DNA of 64,000 bases, taken from assembly GCF_001542625.1 (NCBI RefSeq), contig NZ_CP016279.1, positions 8,866,001 to 8,930,000 on the forward strand, read 5' to 3'. Below the pieces are notes generated by a model. It was not told the origin of the DNA. It searched no databases and was given only the letters and a program-made list of their open reading frames with translations. The translations under genes and the position numbers were made by a program. This DNA comes from Streptomyces griseochromogenes (GTDB taxonomy: Bacteria > Actinomycetota > Actinomycetes > Streptomycetales > Streptomycetaceae). Of the stretch, positions 25,201 to 32,705 are shown one piece after another; positions within the stretch are counted from its first letter, which is position 1; each line of letters opens with the position of its first letter.

Positions 25201-25763
25201 CCGCCGCTGAGCTGGGAGGCCGACGGCACCTGGTCCTTCACCGGGGCGCCGGCGCTCTGCCCGGCGTCCTTGACCTTGTTGATGAGGTCCTCGAAGGTGC
25301 CGGCCGCGGCCACGTCACCGCCGCGCAGCTTGGCCGGCAGACTCTTGAGCGCGTCGATGCCGGCGGTCAGCGGGGCGAGGGCCTTGGAGAGCTGGGGATC
25401 GCCCTGGGCGTTGCGCACGGCCGCCTTGAGACGGTTGTAGGCGAAGGTGCCGGCGAGACCGGCCTTCACCAGGGCCAGCTTGCGGCCGTGGGCGCCCTTC
25501 TTGAACTTGCCCTCCTTCCAGGGCTTCACGATCCACTGGTAGGTGGCACCGGCCGCCAGCGCCGCGTTCGCGACGAAGCGTGCCTTGGCGAACTTCTGGC
25601 GTTCGGCGGACGTGGTCGGGCTGGGCGTGGCCGCGCCGACGGCGACCATCTGTACGGTGCCCTTCGTACCGGTCTTCTCGCTGCTGCCGTAGGCGGTGGA
25701 ACCGGCCAGCAGCGCGCAGCACAGGATCAGCGCCACAGTGAGGCGCCGTATCGGTATGGCCAC
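25197..25763 (-). CDS. Secreted hypothetical protein
   Basis: This 188-residue protein has a clear Sec signal peptide (MAIPIRRLTVALILCCALLAGSTAYG). A basic, Ala/Lys-rich helical domain follows (KFAKARFVANAALAAGATYQ, KEGKFKKGAHGRKLALVKAG). No catalytic motif is seen. It may be a secreted structural or cell-wall-associated protein; I do not recognise the family. It is convergent with the F420 enzyme, sharing a CTAG stop on both strands. Confidence 0.7.
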   Translation of the reverse strand: MAIPIRRLTVALILCCALLAGSTAYGSSEKTGTKGTVQMVAVGAATPSPTTSAERQKFAKARFVANAALAAGATYQWIVKPWKEGKFKKGAHGRKLALVKAGLAGTFAYNRLKAAVRNAQGDPQLSKALAPLTAGIDALKSLPAKLRGGDVAAAGTFEDLINKVKDAGQSAGAPVKDQVPSASQLSGG

Positions 25764-25895
25764 GGGGTCCTCCGGACGTGACTCCCCGAGCGGGTGTTAC
25801 CTCCGGCAGGTTCACCCGAACGGCCGCCCCGCGCCACTCGGGCGACCCGGCCCGGGCCCCACCTGCGCCGTTGCCGGACCCCGGGTCCGGAACGG

Positions 25896-26966
25896 TCAGC
25901 GGCAGCAGTCGGGGGCGAGCCCGGACGGCAGGTGTTCGCCGCCGAAGACCGCGCAGGTGGCGTCGTGACCGCCGAGCGCGGCGACGGCCAGCAGGAGTGA
26001 GCCGGCCGTCCAGGTGGTGAGTTCGCGGGGCCAGATCGCGTCGTCGTCGAAGACGTAGCCCGTCCAGTACAGGCCGCTGTCCGTGTCGCGCAGGTGCTGG
26101 ATGGACTGGAGGATCTCCAGGGCGCGGTCCGACTCGCCCATCGCCCACAGGGCGAGGGCCAGTTCGCTGGACTCGCCGCCGGTCACCCAGGGGTTGGGCA
26201 CCACACAGCGCACGCCCAGACCGGGCACGACGAAGCGGTCCCAGTCCGCCTCGATGCGGGACTTGGCCTCCGCGCCGGTCAGCGCACCGCCGAGGACCGG
26301 GTAGTACCAGTCCATCGAATAGCGGTCCTTGTCCAGGAAGCGCTCGGGGTGGCGGCGGATCGCATGGCGCAGCGCGCCCACCGCCAGTTCCCAGTCCGGC
26401 TGCGGCTCTTCGCGCTGGTCGGCGATGGCGAGCGCACACCGCAGGGCCTGGTGGATCGAGGAGCTGCCGGTGAGCAGCGCGTCCGCGGTGGGCGTGCCGT
26501 CGTCCTCGCGCCGCCAGCCGATCTGGCCTCCGGGCCGCTGCAGCCGCAGCACCCACTCCACGGCCGCGTAGACGCACGGCCACATGCGGTCCAGGAACGT
26601 GTCGTCGCCGGTGGACAGGTAGTGGTGCCAGACGCCTACGGCTATGTAGGCGACGAAGTTCGACTCGCGGGCACGGTCGGTGACGTCGTCATGGGCCCCG
26701 TCGGCGTAGGCCGCGTACCAGGAGCCGTCCTCGTTCTGGTGGGCGGCGAGCCAGAGGTAGGCACGCTCGGCGGCCTCGTGCTCGCCCGCCGCGTCCAGCG
26801 CCATCGCGGCCTCGGTGTGGTCCCACGGGTCGAGGTGGTGCCCTCGGAACCACGGGATCGCGCCGTCCTCCCGCTGCACGGCGAGGATGCCGCGTACGGT
26901 CGCGGCGGCCTGCTCGGCGGTGAGGACCCCGGGCAGGACGAGGTGTTCTGTCCGGGGGGTGGTCAC
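25896..26966 (-). CDS. Alpha/alpha-barrel protein (glucoamylase / prenyltransferase-like fold)
   Basis: This 356-residue protein is built of helical repeats with W/G motifs (VQREDGAIPWFRGHHLDPWDH, AAHQNEDGSWYAAYADG, WTGYVFDDDAIWPRELTTWT), typical of (alpha/alpha)6 barrels. It is often annotated as prenyltransferase/squalene-oxidase-repeat or glycoside-hydrolase-like. It is the third gene of an overlapping operon with a methyltransferase (GTGA overlap) and a glycosyltransferase, so a sugar-polymer or glycolipid substrate is more likely than an isoprenoid. This is inference from context. Confidence 0.72.
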   Translation of the reverse strand: MTTPRTEHLVLPGVLTAEQAAATVRGILAVQREDGAIPWFRGHHLDPWDHTEAAMALDAAGEHEAAERAYLWLAAHQNEDGSWYAAYADGAHDDVTDRARESNFVAYIAVGVWHHYLSTGDDTFLDRMWPCVYAAVEWVLRLQRPGGQIGWRREDDGTPTADALLTGSSSIHQALRCALAIADQREEPQPDWELAVGALRHAIRRHPERFLDKDRYSMDWYYPVLGGALTGAEAKSRIEADWDRFVVPGLGVRCVVPNPWVTGGESSELALALWAMGESDRALEILQSIQHLRDTDSGLYWTGYVFDDDAIWPRELTTWTAGSLLLAVAALGGHDATCAVFGGEHLPSGLAPDCCR

Positions 26967-27733
26967 TTGGCGGCCGCCTCGGAGATCTCGGTCTCGGCCT
27001 CGGTCTCGGCGAGCCGGGGCAGGTGGGGCTTGGTCGCGTAGAGGACGAAGCTCTTGCCGATGACCGGGTTCAGCGCCTGCTCGGCGATCCGGGTGGCCAG
27101 CGGCTTCTTCATGATGTCCCAGACCAGCAGCTTGTGGTACGCCTTGACCGGCAGCGCCTTGTCGTTGTCCACGCCGAAGGCGCACTTGAGCCACCAGTAC
27201 GGCGAGTGCAGGGCGTGCGCGTGGTGGGTGCCGTACGGCTTCAGGCCCGCCTCGCGGACCTTGGCCAGCAGTTCGTCGGCCTTGTAGATGCGGATGTGGC
27301 CGCCCTCGACCTCGTGGTAGGCGTCGGACAGCGCCCAGCAGACCTTCTCGGGGCCGTAGCGCGGCACGGTGACGGCGATCCGGCCGCCGGGCCTGAGCAC
27401 GCGCACCATCTCGGCGAGCACGCCCTTGTCGTCGGGGATGTGCTCCATCACCTCGGAGATGATGACGACGTCGAAGGACTCGTCCGGGAAGGGCAGCGCG
27501 AGGGCGTCGCCCTCCATCGCGGTCGCGGTCGCGCCCTCCGGTGCCTCGCCGGCCTCCTTCATCGCCGCGAACCACTTGGCGACCTCGCGGATCTCCTCGG
27601 CGTTCTGGTCGAGCGCCACGACCTGCGCGCCGCGCCGGTAGCACTCGAAGGCGTGCCGGCCGGCCCCGCAGCCGAGGTCCAGGACACGGTCGCCGGGGGC
27701 GAGCGGGAACCGGGAGAAGTCGACGGTCAGCAC
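26963..27733 (-). CDS. Class I SAM-dependent methyltransferase
   Basis: This 256-residue methyltransferase of the Methyltransf_11 type has motif I VLDLGCGAGRHAFEC, the acidic loop VVALDQNAEE, motif IV SFDVVIISEVMEHI and post-motif LRPGGRIAVTVP. The C-terminal half, with paired aromatics (HSPYWWLKCAFGV), is family-specific. The GTG start at 27733 overlaps the end of the glycosyltransferase gene by 7 bp, and its stop overlaps the next start, giving one translationally coupled unit. It probably methylates a glycan or glycolipid made by the neighbouring glycosyltransferase. Confidence 0.82.
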   Translation of the reverse strand: MLTVDFSRFPLAPGDRVLDLGCGAGRHAFECYRRGAQVVALDQNAEEIREVAKWFAAMKEAGEAPEGATATAMEGDALALPFPDESFDVVIISEVMEHIPDDKGVLAEMVRVLRPGGRIAVTVPRYGPEKVCWALSDAYHEVEGGHIRIYKADELLAKVREAGLKPYGTHHAHALHSPYWWLKCAFGVDNDKALPVKAYHKLLVWDIMKKPLATRIAEQALNPVIGKSFVLYATKPHLPRLAETEAETEISEAAAK

Positions 27734-29127
27734 GTGGCCCTGCTTTCGGAAGAGATGCCGGTGTCGGTCGTGGAGGCTGTCTGGGCAGCGCTCGCCGCGA
27801 TCGCGGGGCGGCCGGGTTCCGCGACCGCGGAGCGGGCGATGGCCTCGCGGTAGCGGGAGACCGTCCCCTCGGCGGCGCGGGCCCAGGTGAACCGCTCCAG
27901 CACCCGCTCCCGGCCCGCGCGGCCGAGTCTGGTGCGCAGTTCCGGGTCGCCGAGCAGCCGGCTGAGGCCGGCGGCCAGCGCGCCCGCGTCGCCCGGGGGC
28001 ACGGCCAGGCAGGTCTCGCCGTCGCGGCCCGCGACCTCGGGGATGGCGCCGCCGGTGGTGGCGACCAGCGGGGTGCCGGTGGCCATGGCCTCGGCGGCGG
28101 GCAGTGAGAAGCCCTCGTAGAGCGAGGGGACGCAGGCGACCTCGGCCGAGCGGATCAGGTCGACCAGCTCCGCGTCGGAGATGCCCTTGACGAAGTCGAC
28201 GGCGCCGTCGAGGCCGTAGCGCTCGATGGCCTGGGCGACCGGGCCCTCCTCGGGGCGCTTGCCGACGACGACGAGGTGGGCGGCCGGGTGCTCGGTGCGC
28301 ACCTTCGCGAGCGCCTCCACGAGGAAGACCAGGCCCTTGAGCGGCACGTCCGCGCTGGAGGTGGTGATGATCCGGCCGGGCACCTCGGCCACGCCCGGAT
28401 TCGGCGCGAACAGGTCGGTGTCGGCGCCGATGTGAACGACGTGGATACGGTCGTCGCGGACGCCGAGGTGGTCGACGATCTCCTGGCGGGAGGTGCCGGA
28501 GACGGTGAGCACGGAGGGCAGGCGGCGGGCGACGCGCTTCTGCATCCGGGTGAAGGCGTACCAGCGGCGCACGGAGTAGCGGCGCTGCCAGCCCTCGGCC
28601 GCGTCCAGCTCCAGCTGCCGGTCGACGGTGATGGGGTGGTGGATGGTGGTGACCAGGGGCGCGCCGATGTCGCCCAGCAGCCCGTACCCGAGCGTCTGGT
28701 TGTCGTGGACGACGTCGAACTCGCCGCGGCGGGCACGCAGATGGCGGCGGGCACGCAGGGAGAACGTCAGCGGCTCGGGGAAGCCGCCGGTCCACATGGT
28801 GGCGACTTCGAGGGCGTCGACCCAGTCCCGGTACTCGTCCCGCTTCGGGGTGCGGAAGGGGTCGGGCTGGCGGTAGAGGTCGAGGCTCGGCAGCTCGGTC
28901 AGGCTCAGACCCTCGTGGCCCTCGTCCAGCACGGGATACGGCTGTGAGCCGATGACCTCGACCCGGTGGCCGAGGTGGGCCAGCTCACGCGAGAGGTGCC
29001 GTACGTAGACGCCCTGGCCGCCGCAGAACGGGTTCCCTTTATAGGTGAGAAGCGCGATGCTCAGGGGTCGCTCGCCGTCGGCGGCGAGGTCCGGTCGGGG
29101 ACCCGCCTGACTGGCCTCAGCGGTCAC
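27727..29127 (-). CDS. Glycosyltransferase family 4
   Basis: This 466-residue GT-B glycosyltransferase has a Gly-rich acceptor loop at the N-terminus (KGNPFCGGQGVYVRHLSREL) and a GT4 C-terminal domain with VVVGKRPEEG and the nucleotide-sugar motif ACVPSLYEGFSLPAAEAMATGTPLVAT (E-x7-E). It is predicted to be retaining and cytoplasmic. Together with the methyltransferase and the barrel protein it forms an operon. The arrangement loosely recalls actinobacterial methylated-polysaccharide genes, but that is inference. It is divergent from the kstR-like gene across a 220-bp spacer holding a KstR-type site. Confidence 0.86.
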   Translation of the reverse strand: MTAEASQAGPRPDLAADGERPLSIALLTYKGNPFCGGQGVYVRHLSRELAHLGHRVEVIGSQPYPVLDEGHEGLSLTELPSLDLYRQPDPFRTPKRDEYRDWVDALEVATMWTGGFPEPLTFSLRARRHLRARRGEFDVVHDNQTLGYGLLGDIGAPLVTTIHHPITVDRQLELDAAEGWQRRYSVRRWYAFTRMQKRVARRLPSVLTVSGTSRQEIVDHLGVRDDRIHVVHIGADTDLFAPNPGVAEVPGRIITTSSADVPLKGLVFLVEALAKVRTEHPAAHLVVVGKRPEEGPVAQAIERYGLDGAVDFVKGISDAELVDLIRSAEVACVPSLYEGFSLPAAEAMATGTPLVATTGGAIPEVAGRDGETCLAVPPGDAGALAAGLSRLLGDPELRTRLGRAGRERVLERFTWARAAEGTVSRYREAIARSAVAEPGRPAIAASAAQTASTTDTGISSESRATC

Positions 29128-29182
29128 TCTGGGCCCCCTTCTGCCTGCACTTGTCCCGCGAGACTACGACGGGACGCTAATC

Positions 29183-29196
29183 TAGAACAAGTTTCA
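29183..29196. promoter_or_regulatory. KstR-type operator (exact match) before kstR
   Basis: TAGAACAAGTTTCA fits TNNAACNNGTTNNA exactly. It lies in the divergent spacer, 153 bp from the kstR-like start and 56 bp from the glycosyltransferase start. Autoregulation is the simplest reading. Confidence 0.72.
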
Positions 29197-29348
29197 GACT
29201 TGATCGTTCAAGAGGCTCTGAATCTACCGGCAGGTAGGGGCACTGGGAGCAGTGGATCAGGTGATTCACGCCACGACGCGGACCCCCTCCGTGCAGGATG
29301 ATCACAAGCCCTACAGACGCCCTCACCGACTGTCACGGAACGGGACCC

Positions 29349-29981
29349 ATGCCTGCGGAATCCAAGGTGGAAGCGCACAGCGCCCGGCCCTCCTCGCCGC
29401 CGCTGACCGAGCGGCAGGAGGCCCGCCGCCGCCGGATCCTGCACGCGAGCGCACAGCTGGCCAGCCGGGGCGGTTTCGACGCCGTGCAGATGCGCGAGGT
29501 CGCCGAGTCCTCGCAGGTGGCCCTCGGCACGCTGTACCGCTACTTCCCGTCCAAGGTGCATCTGCTGGTCGCCACCATGCAGGACCAGCTGGAGCACATG
29601 CACGGCACGCTGCGCAAGAAGCCGCCGGCGGGCGACACGGCGGCCGAGCGGGTCGCGGAGACTCTGATGCGGGCCTTCCGCGCCCTGCAGCGCGAGCCGC
29701 ATCTGGCCGACGCCATGGTCCGCGCCCTGACCTTCGCCGACCGCAGCGTCTCCCCCGAGGTCGACCAGGTCTCCCGGCAGACCACGGTGATCATCCTGGA
29801 CGCGATGGGCCTGGAGCACCCGACCCCCGAGCAGCTCTCCGCCGTCCGGGTCATCGAGCACACCTGGCACTCGGCCCTGATCACCTGGCTGTCGGGCCGC
29901 GCCTCGATCGCGCAGGTGAAGATCGACATCGAAACCGTCTGCCGCCTGATCGACCTGACGGAGCCGGGCGCCTCGCGCTGA
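29349..29981 (+). CDS. kstR: KstR-like TetR-family repressor
   Basis: This 210-residue TetR regulator has a helix-turn-helix at residues ~25-70 (RRRRILHASAQLASRGGFDAVQ and VALGTLYRYFPSKVHLL). The recognition-helix block VGTLYRYFPSKVHLL is near-identical to mycobacterial KstR as I recall it. The ligand domain also matches in pattern (LADAMVRALTFAD, EVDQVSRQ, VIEHTWHSALITWLSGR). KstR represses cholesterol catabolic genes and is released by steroid acyl-CoA. The ATG at 29349 has a GGAACGGGA site; 29298 is an alternative. No bulk steroid-ring genes are in view. Confidence 0.84.
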   Translation: MPAESKVEAHSARPSSPPLTERQEARRRRILHASAQLASRGGFDAVQMREVAESSQVALGTLYRYFPSKVHLLVATMQDQLEHMHGTLRKKPPAGDTAAERVAETLMRAFRALQREPHLADAMVRALTFADRSVSPEVDQVSRQTTVIILDAMGLEHPTPEQLSAVRVIEHTWHSALITWLSGRASIAQVKIDIETVCRLIDLTEPGASR

Positions 29982-29987
29982 CCGAAG

Positions 29988-30539
29988 ATGCGGATGAACG
30001 CCAGGATGCTCGCCCTTGCCGACGCCGGGCTGCCTTCGGTCCGGCCGGACGACGTTCCCCCCGCATACCGCGCGCTCGCGGAAGAGGGCTGGACCGTGGA
30101 CGCGGACGGCGCCTGTCTGCTCTCGGCCCTGCGAGCCGGCTGGAGCGGGTCCGCGGCCGGCGAATTCGGGGACGTCGTTCACTTCGAGGCCACGGTGAAC
30201 GGGCGCGCCATGATGGACCACGACCTGCCCGCCGACGGCCCGGAAAGACGGCACCGACTCCTTCGGCGCTCCGTCGCTTACGCCTGTCTGGCCCTGCGGG
30301 CCGCCCCCGCGGAAGGCGGGCATGCCGTCCTCGGGTACGTCTCCCTCTCGGAGGGCGGGCTGTCGGACGACACTCCGACTTCGCACGTCACCTTCTGCAC
30401 GCGCCGCCCGGACGTCCTGCCGTATGTCGACCGGATCGAGGACTACTCCGGGGAAGCGCTGCTGGAGCTCTCCAGGGACGATGCCGTGGAGCTCCTCGCC
30501 GCGACCGCGGGGCCTGCCCCGCGGTCGCGGCACTCCTAG
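29988..30539 (+). CDS. Hypothetical protein downstream of kstR
   Basis: This 183-residue soluble protein begins 6 bp after kstR and is probably co-transcribed with it. It has no signal peptide or membrane helix. A mixed alpha/beta pattern (GDVVHFEATVNGRAMMDHDL, RRSVAYACLALRAAP, GGHAVLGYVSLSEGGL) does not match a family I know with certainty. It may belong to one of the streptomycete-specific DUFs. It is convergent with the ferredoxin gene, and both stops share a single CTAG. Confidence 0.65.
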   Translation: MRMNARMLALADAGLPSVRPDDVPPAYRALAEEGWTVDADGACLLSALRAGWSGSAAGEFGDVVHFEATVNGRAMMDHDLPADGPERRHRLLRRSVAYACLALRAAPAEGGHAVLGYVSLSEGGLSDDTPTSHVTFCTRRPDVLPYVDRIEDYSGEALLELSRDDAVELLAATAGPAPRSRHS

Positions 30540-30769
30540 TCCTCGGGCGGGAACACCGGCTCCCCGCTCCCCACCAGCGTGATGACGATCGCCTCCACCG
30601 GGCAGCTCTCGGCCGCCTCCAGGATCTGCTCGCTCGCGTCGGTGTCCGGATCGGCGGGGTGGGACTGGCGGGCGGAGTCGAGGCGGAAGCCGTCCGGGGC
30701 GTGGTGGACGCACTGGGCCGAGCCGATGCACACGGACCGGTCGACCTCGACGTGCCAGCGGTCGCCCAT
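30536..30769 (-). CDS. [3Fe-4S] ferredoxin, P450 partner type
   Basis: This 77-residue ferredoxin has cluster ligands in VCIGSAQCVHHAP (Cys-x5-Cys) and a later ESCPVEAI Cys. This three-Cys pattern indicates a [3Fe-4S] cluster, typical of actinobacterial P450 redox partners such as the FdxD group. It starts 2 bp after the aldehyde dehydrogenase stop, so the two are one operon. The CYP125-like gene 22 kb away is a plausible electron acceptor, but the pairing is inference. Confidence 0.87.
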   Translation of the reverse strand: MGDRWHVEVDRSVCIGSAQCVHHAPDGFRLDSARQSHPADPDTDASEQILEAAESCPVEAIVITLVGSGEPVFPPED

Positions 30770-30771
30770 CC

Positions 30772-32223
30772 CTACGCCCCCGCCGGCAGGTGGATCATCT
30801 TGTGTTCGAGGTACTCGCCGTAGCCCTCGGGGCCGAACTCCCGCCCCAGACCGGAGTTCTTGTAGCCGCCGAACGGGCCCAGCATGTCCAGGCTGAAGGT
30901 GTTGACGGAGTAGGTGCCGGTACGGACCTGCCGGGCGACCTCGATGCCGCGTTCGACGTCGGCCGTCCACACGCTGCCGGACAGGCCGTAGTCCGAGTCG
31001 TTGGCGATCTTCACAGCCTCCTGTTCGTCGCCGTAGGGCAGGAGACAGATCACGGGGCCGAAGATCTCCTCGCGGGCGATCCGCATGGAGTTGTCCACGT
31101 CGCCGAAGAGGGTCGGTTCGACGTACCAGCCCTTCTCCAGGCCCGCCGGGCGGCCGCCGCCGGTGAGGATCTTGGCGCCCTCCTCCTGGCCGATGCGGAT
31201 GTAGTCGAGATTGCGCCGCTGCTGCCGCTGGGCGACCAGCGGGCCGACCTGGGTGGCCGGGTCGAGCGGGTCGCCGACCTTCAGGGCGCTCGCCGCCCGG
31301 GCGAAGGCGTCCGCGTAGTCGTCGTAGCGGGCGCGCGGGACGAGGATGCGGGTCTGGGCGACACAGGCCTGTCCGTTGTTCATCCAGGCCGCCGGGACGA
31401 TGCCCGCGACCGCCGTCGCCACGTCCGCATCGGGCAGCACGACCGCCGCGGACTTGCCGCCCAGCTCCAGCGTGACCCGGGTGAGATTGCGGGCGGCCAC
31501 CTCCATGACCCGCTTGCCGGCCGCGACCGAGCCGGTGAAGGAGACCTTGTCGATGCCGGGGTGCCCGACCAGGTACTCGCTGACCTCGCGGTCGGCGGGG
31601 AGGATGGAGAGCACACCCTCGGGCAGGCCTGCCTCGCGCGCGATCTCACCGAGCAGGTACGCGTCCAGCGGCGACTCGGGGGACGGTTTGAGTACGACCG
31701 CGCAGCCGGTGAGCAGCGCGGGGGCGAGCTTGGCGGCGGCGACGAACTGCGGGACGTTCCAGGGGACGACGGCCGCGACCACGCCGACCGGCTCGCGCCG
31801 CACGAGGATCGGGCCGAGGACCCCGTCCCTGCGCTCCTCGTGGGTGAAGTCCCGGGCGACCCTGATCGCCGCGTCCCACACCATCATCGCGCCGAGGGCC
31901 TGGGCCAGCACGCTCCAGGAGTACGGGGAGCCGTTCTCGGCGGAGATCACCCGGGCGATCTCCTCGTGCCGCGCGGCGATGCCGTCCTTGATCCGGGTGA
32001 CGACCTCGATCCGCTCGGCCGGCGAGGCGCGCGGCCAGGGACCCTCGTCGAACGCGCGGCGCGCGGCGGCCACCGCCCGGTCGACGTCCTCGCGACAGGC
32101 GTGCGGCACCCGGCCGATGACCTCCTCGGTGTGCGGGGAGATCACCTCGATGACGTCCTCGCCCCGGGGATCGCTCAACTCCCCGCCGATGAACAGCTGT
32201 CCGTGTTCCACGAGCTCGGTCAT
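30772..32223 (-). CDS. NAD(P)-dependent aldehyde dehydrogenase
   Basis: This 483-residue aldehyde dehydrogenase has all catalytic features: the Asn in VVPWNVPQ, cofactor Lys in VLKPSPESP, FTGSVAAGK, the general-base Glu in LELGGKSA, and nucleophile Cys in NNGQACVAQ. I chose the ATG at 32223 (MTELVEHG). It is the first gene of an ALDH-ferredoxin operon. A CTGACGN5TCAG palindrome lies 32 bp and a near-KstR site 50 bp upstream. It probably oxidises an aldehyde formed by P450 attack on a steroid or lipid side chain (inference). Confidence 0.88.
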   Translation of the reverse strand: MTELVEHGQLFIGGELSDPRGEDVIEVISPHTEEVIGRVPHACREDVDRAVAAARRAFDEGPWPRASPAERIEVVTRIKDGIAARHEEIARVISAENGSPYSWSVLAQALGAMMVWDAAIRVARDFTHEERRDGVLGPILVRREPVGVVAAVVPWNVPQFVAAAKLAPALLTGCAVVLKPSPESPLDAYLLGEIAREAGLPEGVLSILPADREVSEYLVGHPGIDKVSFTGSVAAGKRVMEVAARNLTRVTLELGGKSAAVVLPDADVATAVAGIVPAAWMNNGQACVAQTRILVPRARYDDYADAFARAASALKVGDPLDPATQVGPLVAQRQQRRNLDYIRIGQEEGAKILTGGGRPAGLEKGWYVEPTLFGDVDNSMRIAREEIFGPVICLLPYGDEQEAVKIANDSDYGLSGSVWTADVERGIEVARQVRTGTYSVNTFSLDMLGPFGGYKNSGLGREFGPEGYGEYLEHKMIHLPAGA

Positions 32224-32254
32224 GGCCGACTGCCTCCCGCCGCACCGCACATTT

Positions 32255-32269
32255 CTGACGCTGTTTCAG
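32255..32269. promoter_or_regulatory. CTGACGN5TCAG palindrome, ALDH operon
   Basis: CTGACGCTGTTTCAG lies 32 bp before the ALDH start, next to a near-KstR site at 32273-32286. It is one of six copies in the window. Confidence 0.5.
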
Positions 32270-32272
32270 GAC

Positions 32273-32286
32273 TGATACCAGTTCTA
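32273..32286. promoter_or_regulatory. Near-match KstR-type operator
   Basis: TGATACCAGTTCTA (reverse TAGAACTGGTATCA) fits TNNAACNNGTTNNA with one mismatch. The same GTA-for-GTT substitution occurs at 53633. Confidence 0.5.
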
Positions 32287-32337
32287 GTTGCAGTAAGCCA
32301 GACTGCGAGACGGATACCGGAGACCGGGAAGCGAACG

Positions 32338-32580
32338 GTGGCTCACCGGCTCGCACGCGCGCTCCGCCGCTCGAACCTGCGGTGCGAGGGCGTCAACCTG
32401 TTCCTGGCCGACGGCGAGGCCGCCTTCCAGGAGGTCTTCCATGTGCACCTGCATGTCTTCCCCCGCTTCGCCGGAGACGGCTTCCGGATCCACGCGGAGT
32501 GGCGGGCGCGAGAGCGGGGCGAGCTCGACGAGAGCGCCGGCGCCGTCCGCGCCGGCCTCTCGGCACTCACGCCCGGGTGA
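32338..32580 (+). pseudogene. HIT-domain protein remnant (N-terminus missing)
   Basis: The frame from a GTG at 32338 encodes 80 residues that match only the second half of a histidine-triad hydrolase. GVNLFLADGEAAFQEVFHVHLHVFPRF includes the intact HxHxH triad. A family member needs about 50 more N-terminal residues, including the adenosine-binding strand, and none are found upstream. It lies between the divergent ALDH and MBL genes and looks like a truncated relic. A very short functional HIT protein is unlikely. Confidence 0.68.
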
Positions 32581-32631
32581 CGCCGGCAGCCCGGGCCGGC
32601 GGAGCCTCGAATCGGCTTCCCCGGCAGGGAT

Positions 32632-32646
32632 CTGACGCTTCATCAG
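32632..32646. promoter_or_regulatory. CTGACGN5TCAG palindrome, MBL gene
   Basis: CTGACGCTTCATCAG lies 60 bp before the MBL-hydrolase start and is immediately followed by TTCTGGTTATAGT, a possible promoter -10 area. It is one of six copies in the window. Confidence 0.5.
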
Positions 32647-32705
32647 TTCTGGTTATAGTGGGCAAAGGTCGCACGTGGCACCGGCGGTGGGGTGGAGGGC
32701 ATCAG

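Noticed and set aside
32640..32655. KstR-like half site (CAGTTCTGG) before the MBL gene
   Set aside because: Only one half of TNNAACNNGTTNNA is present. The overlapping CTGACGCTTCATCAG palindrome explains the symmetry better.
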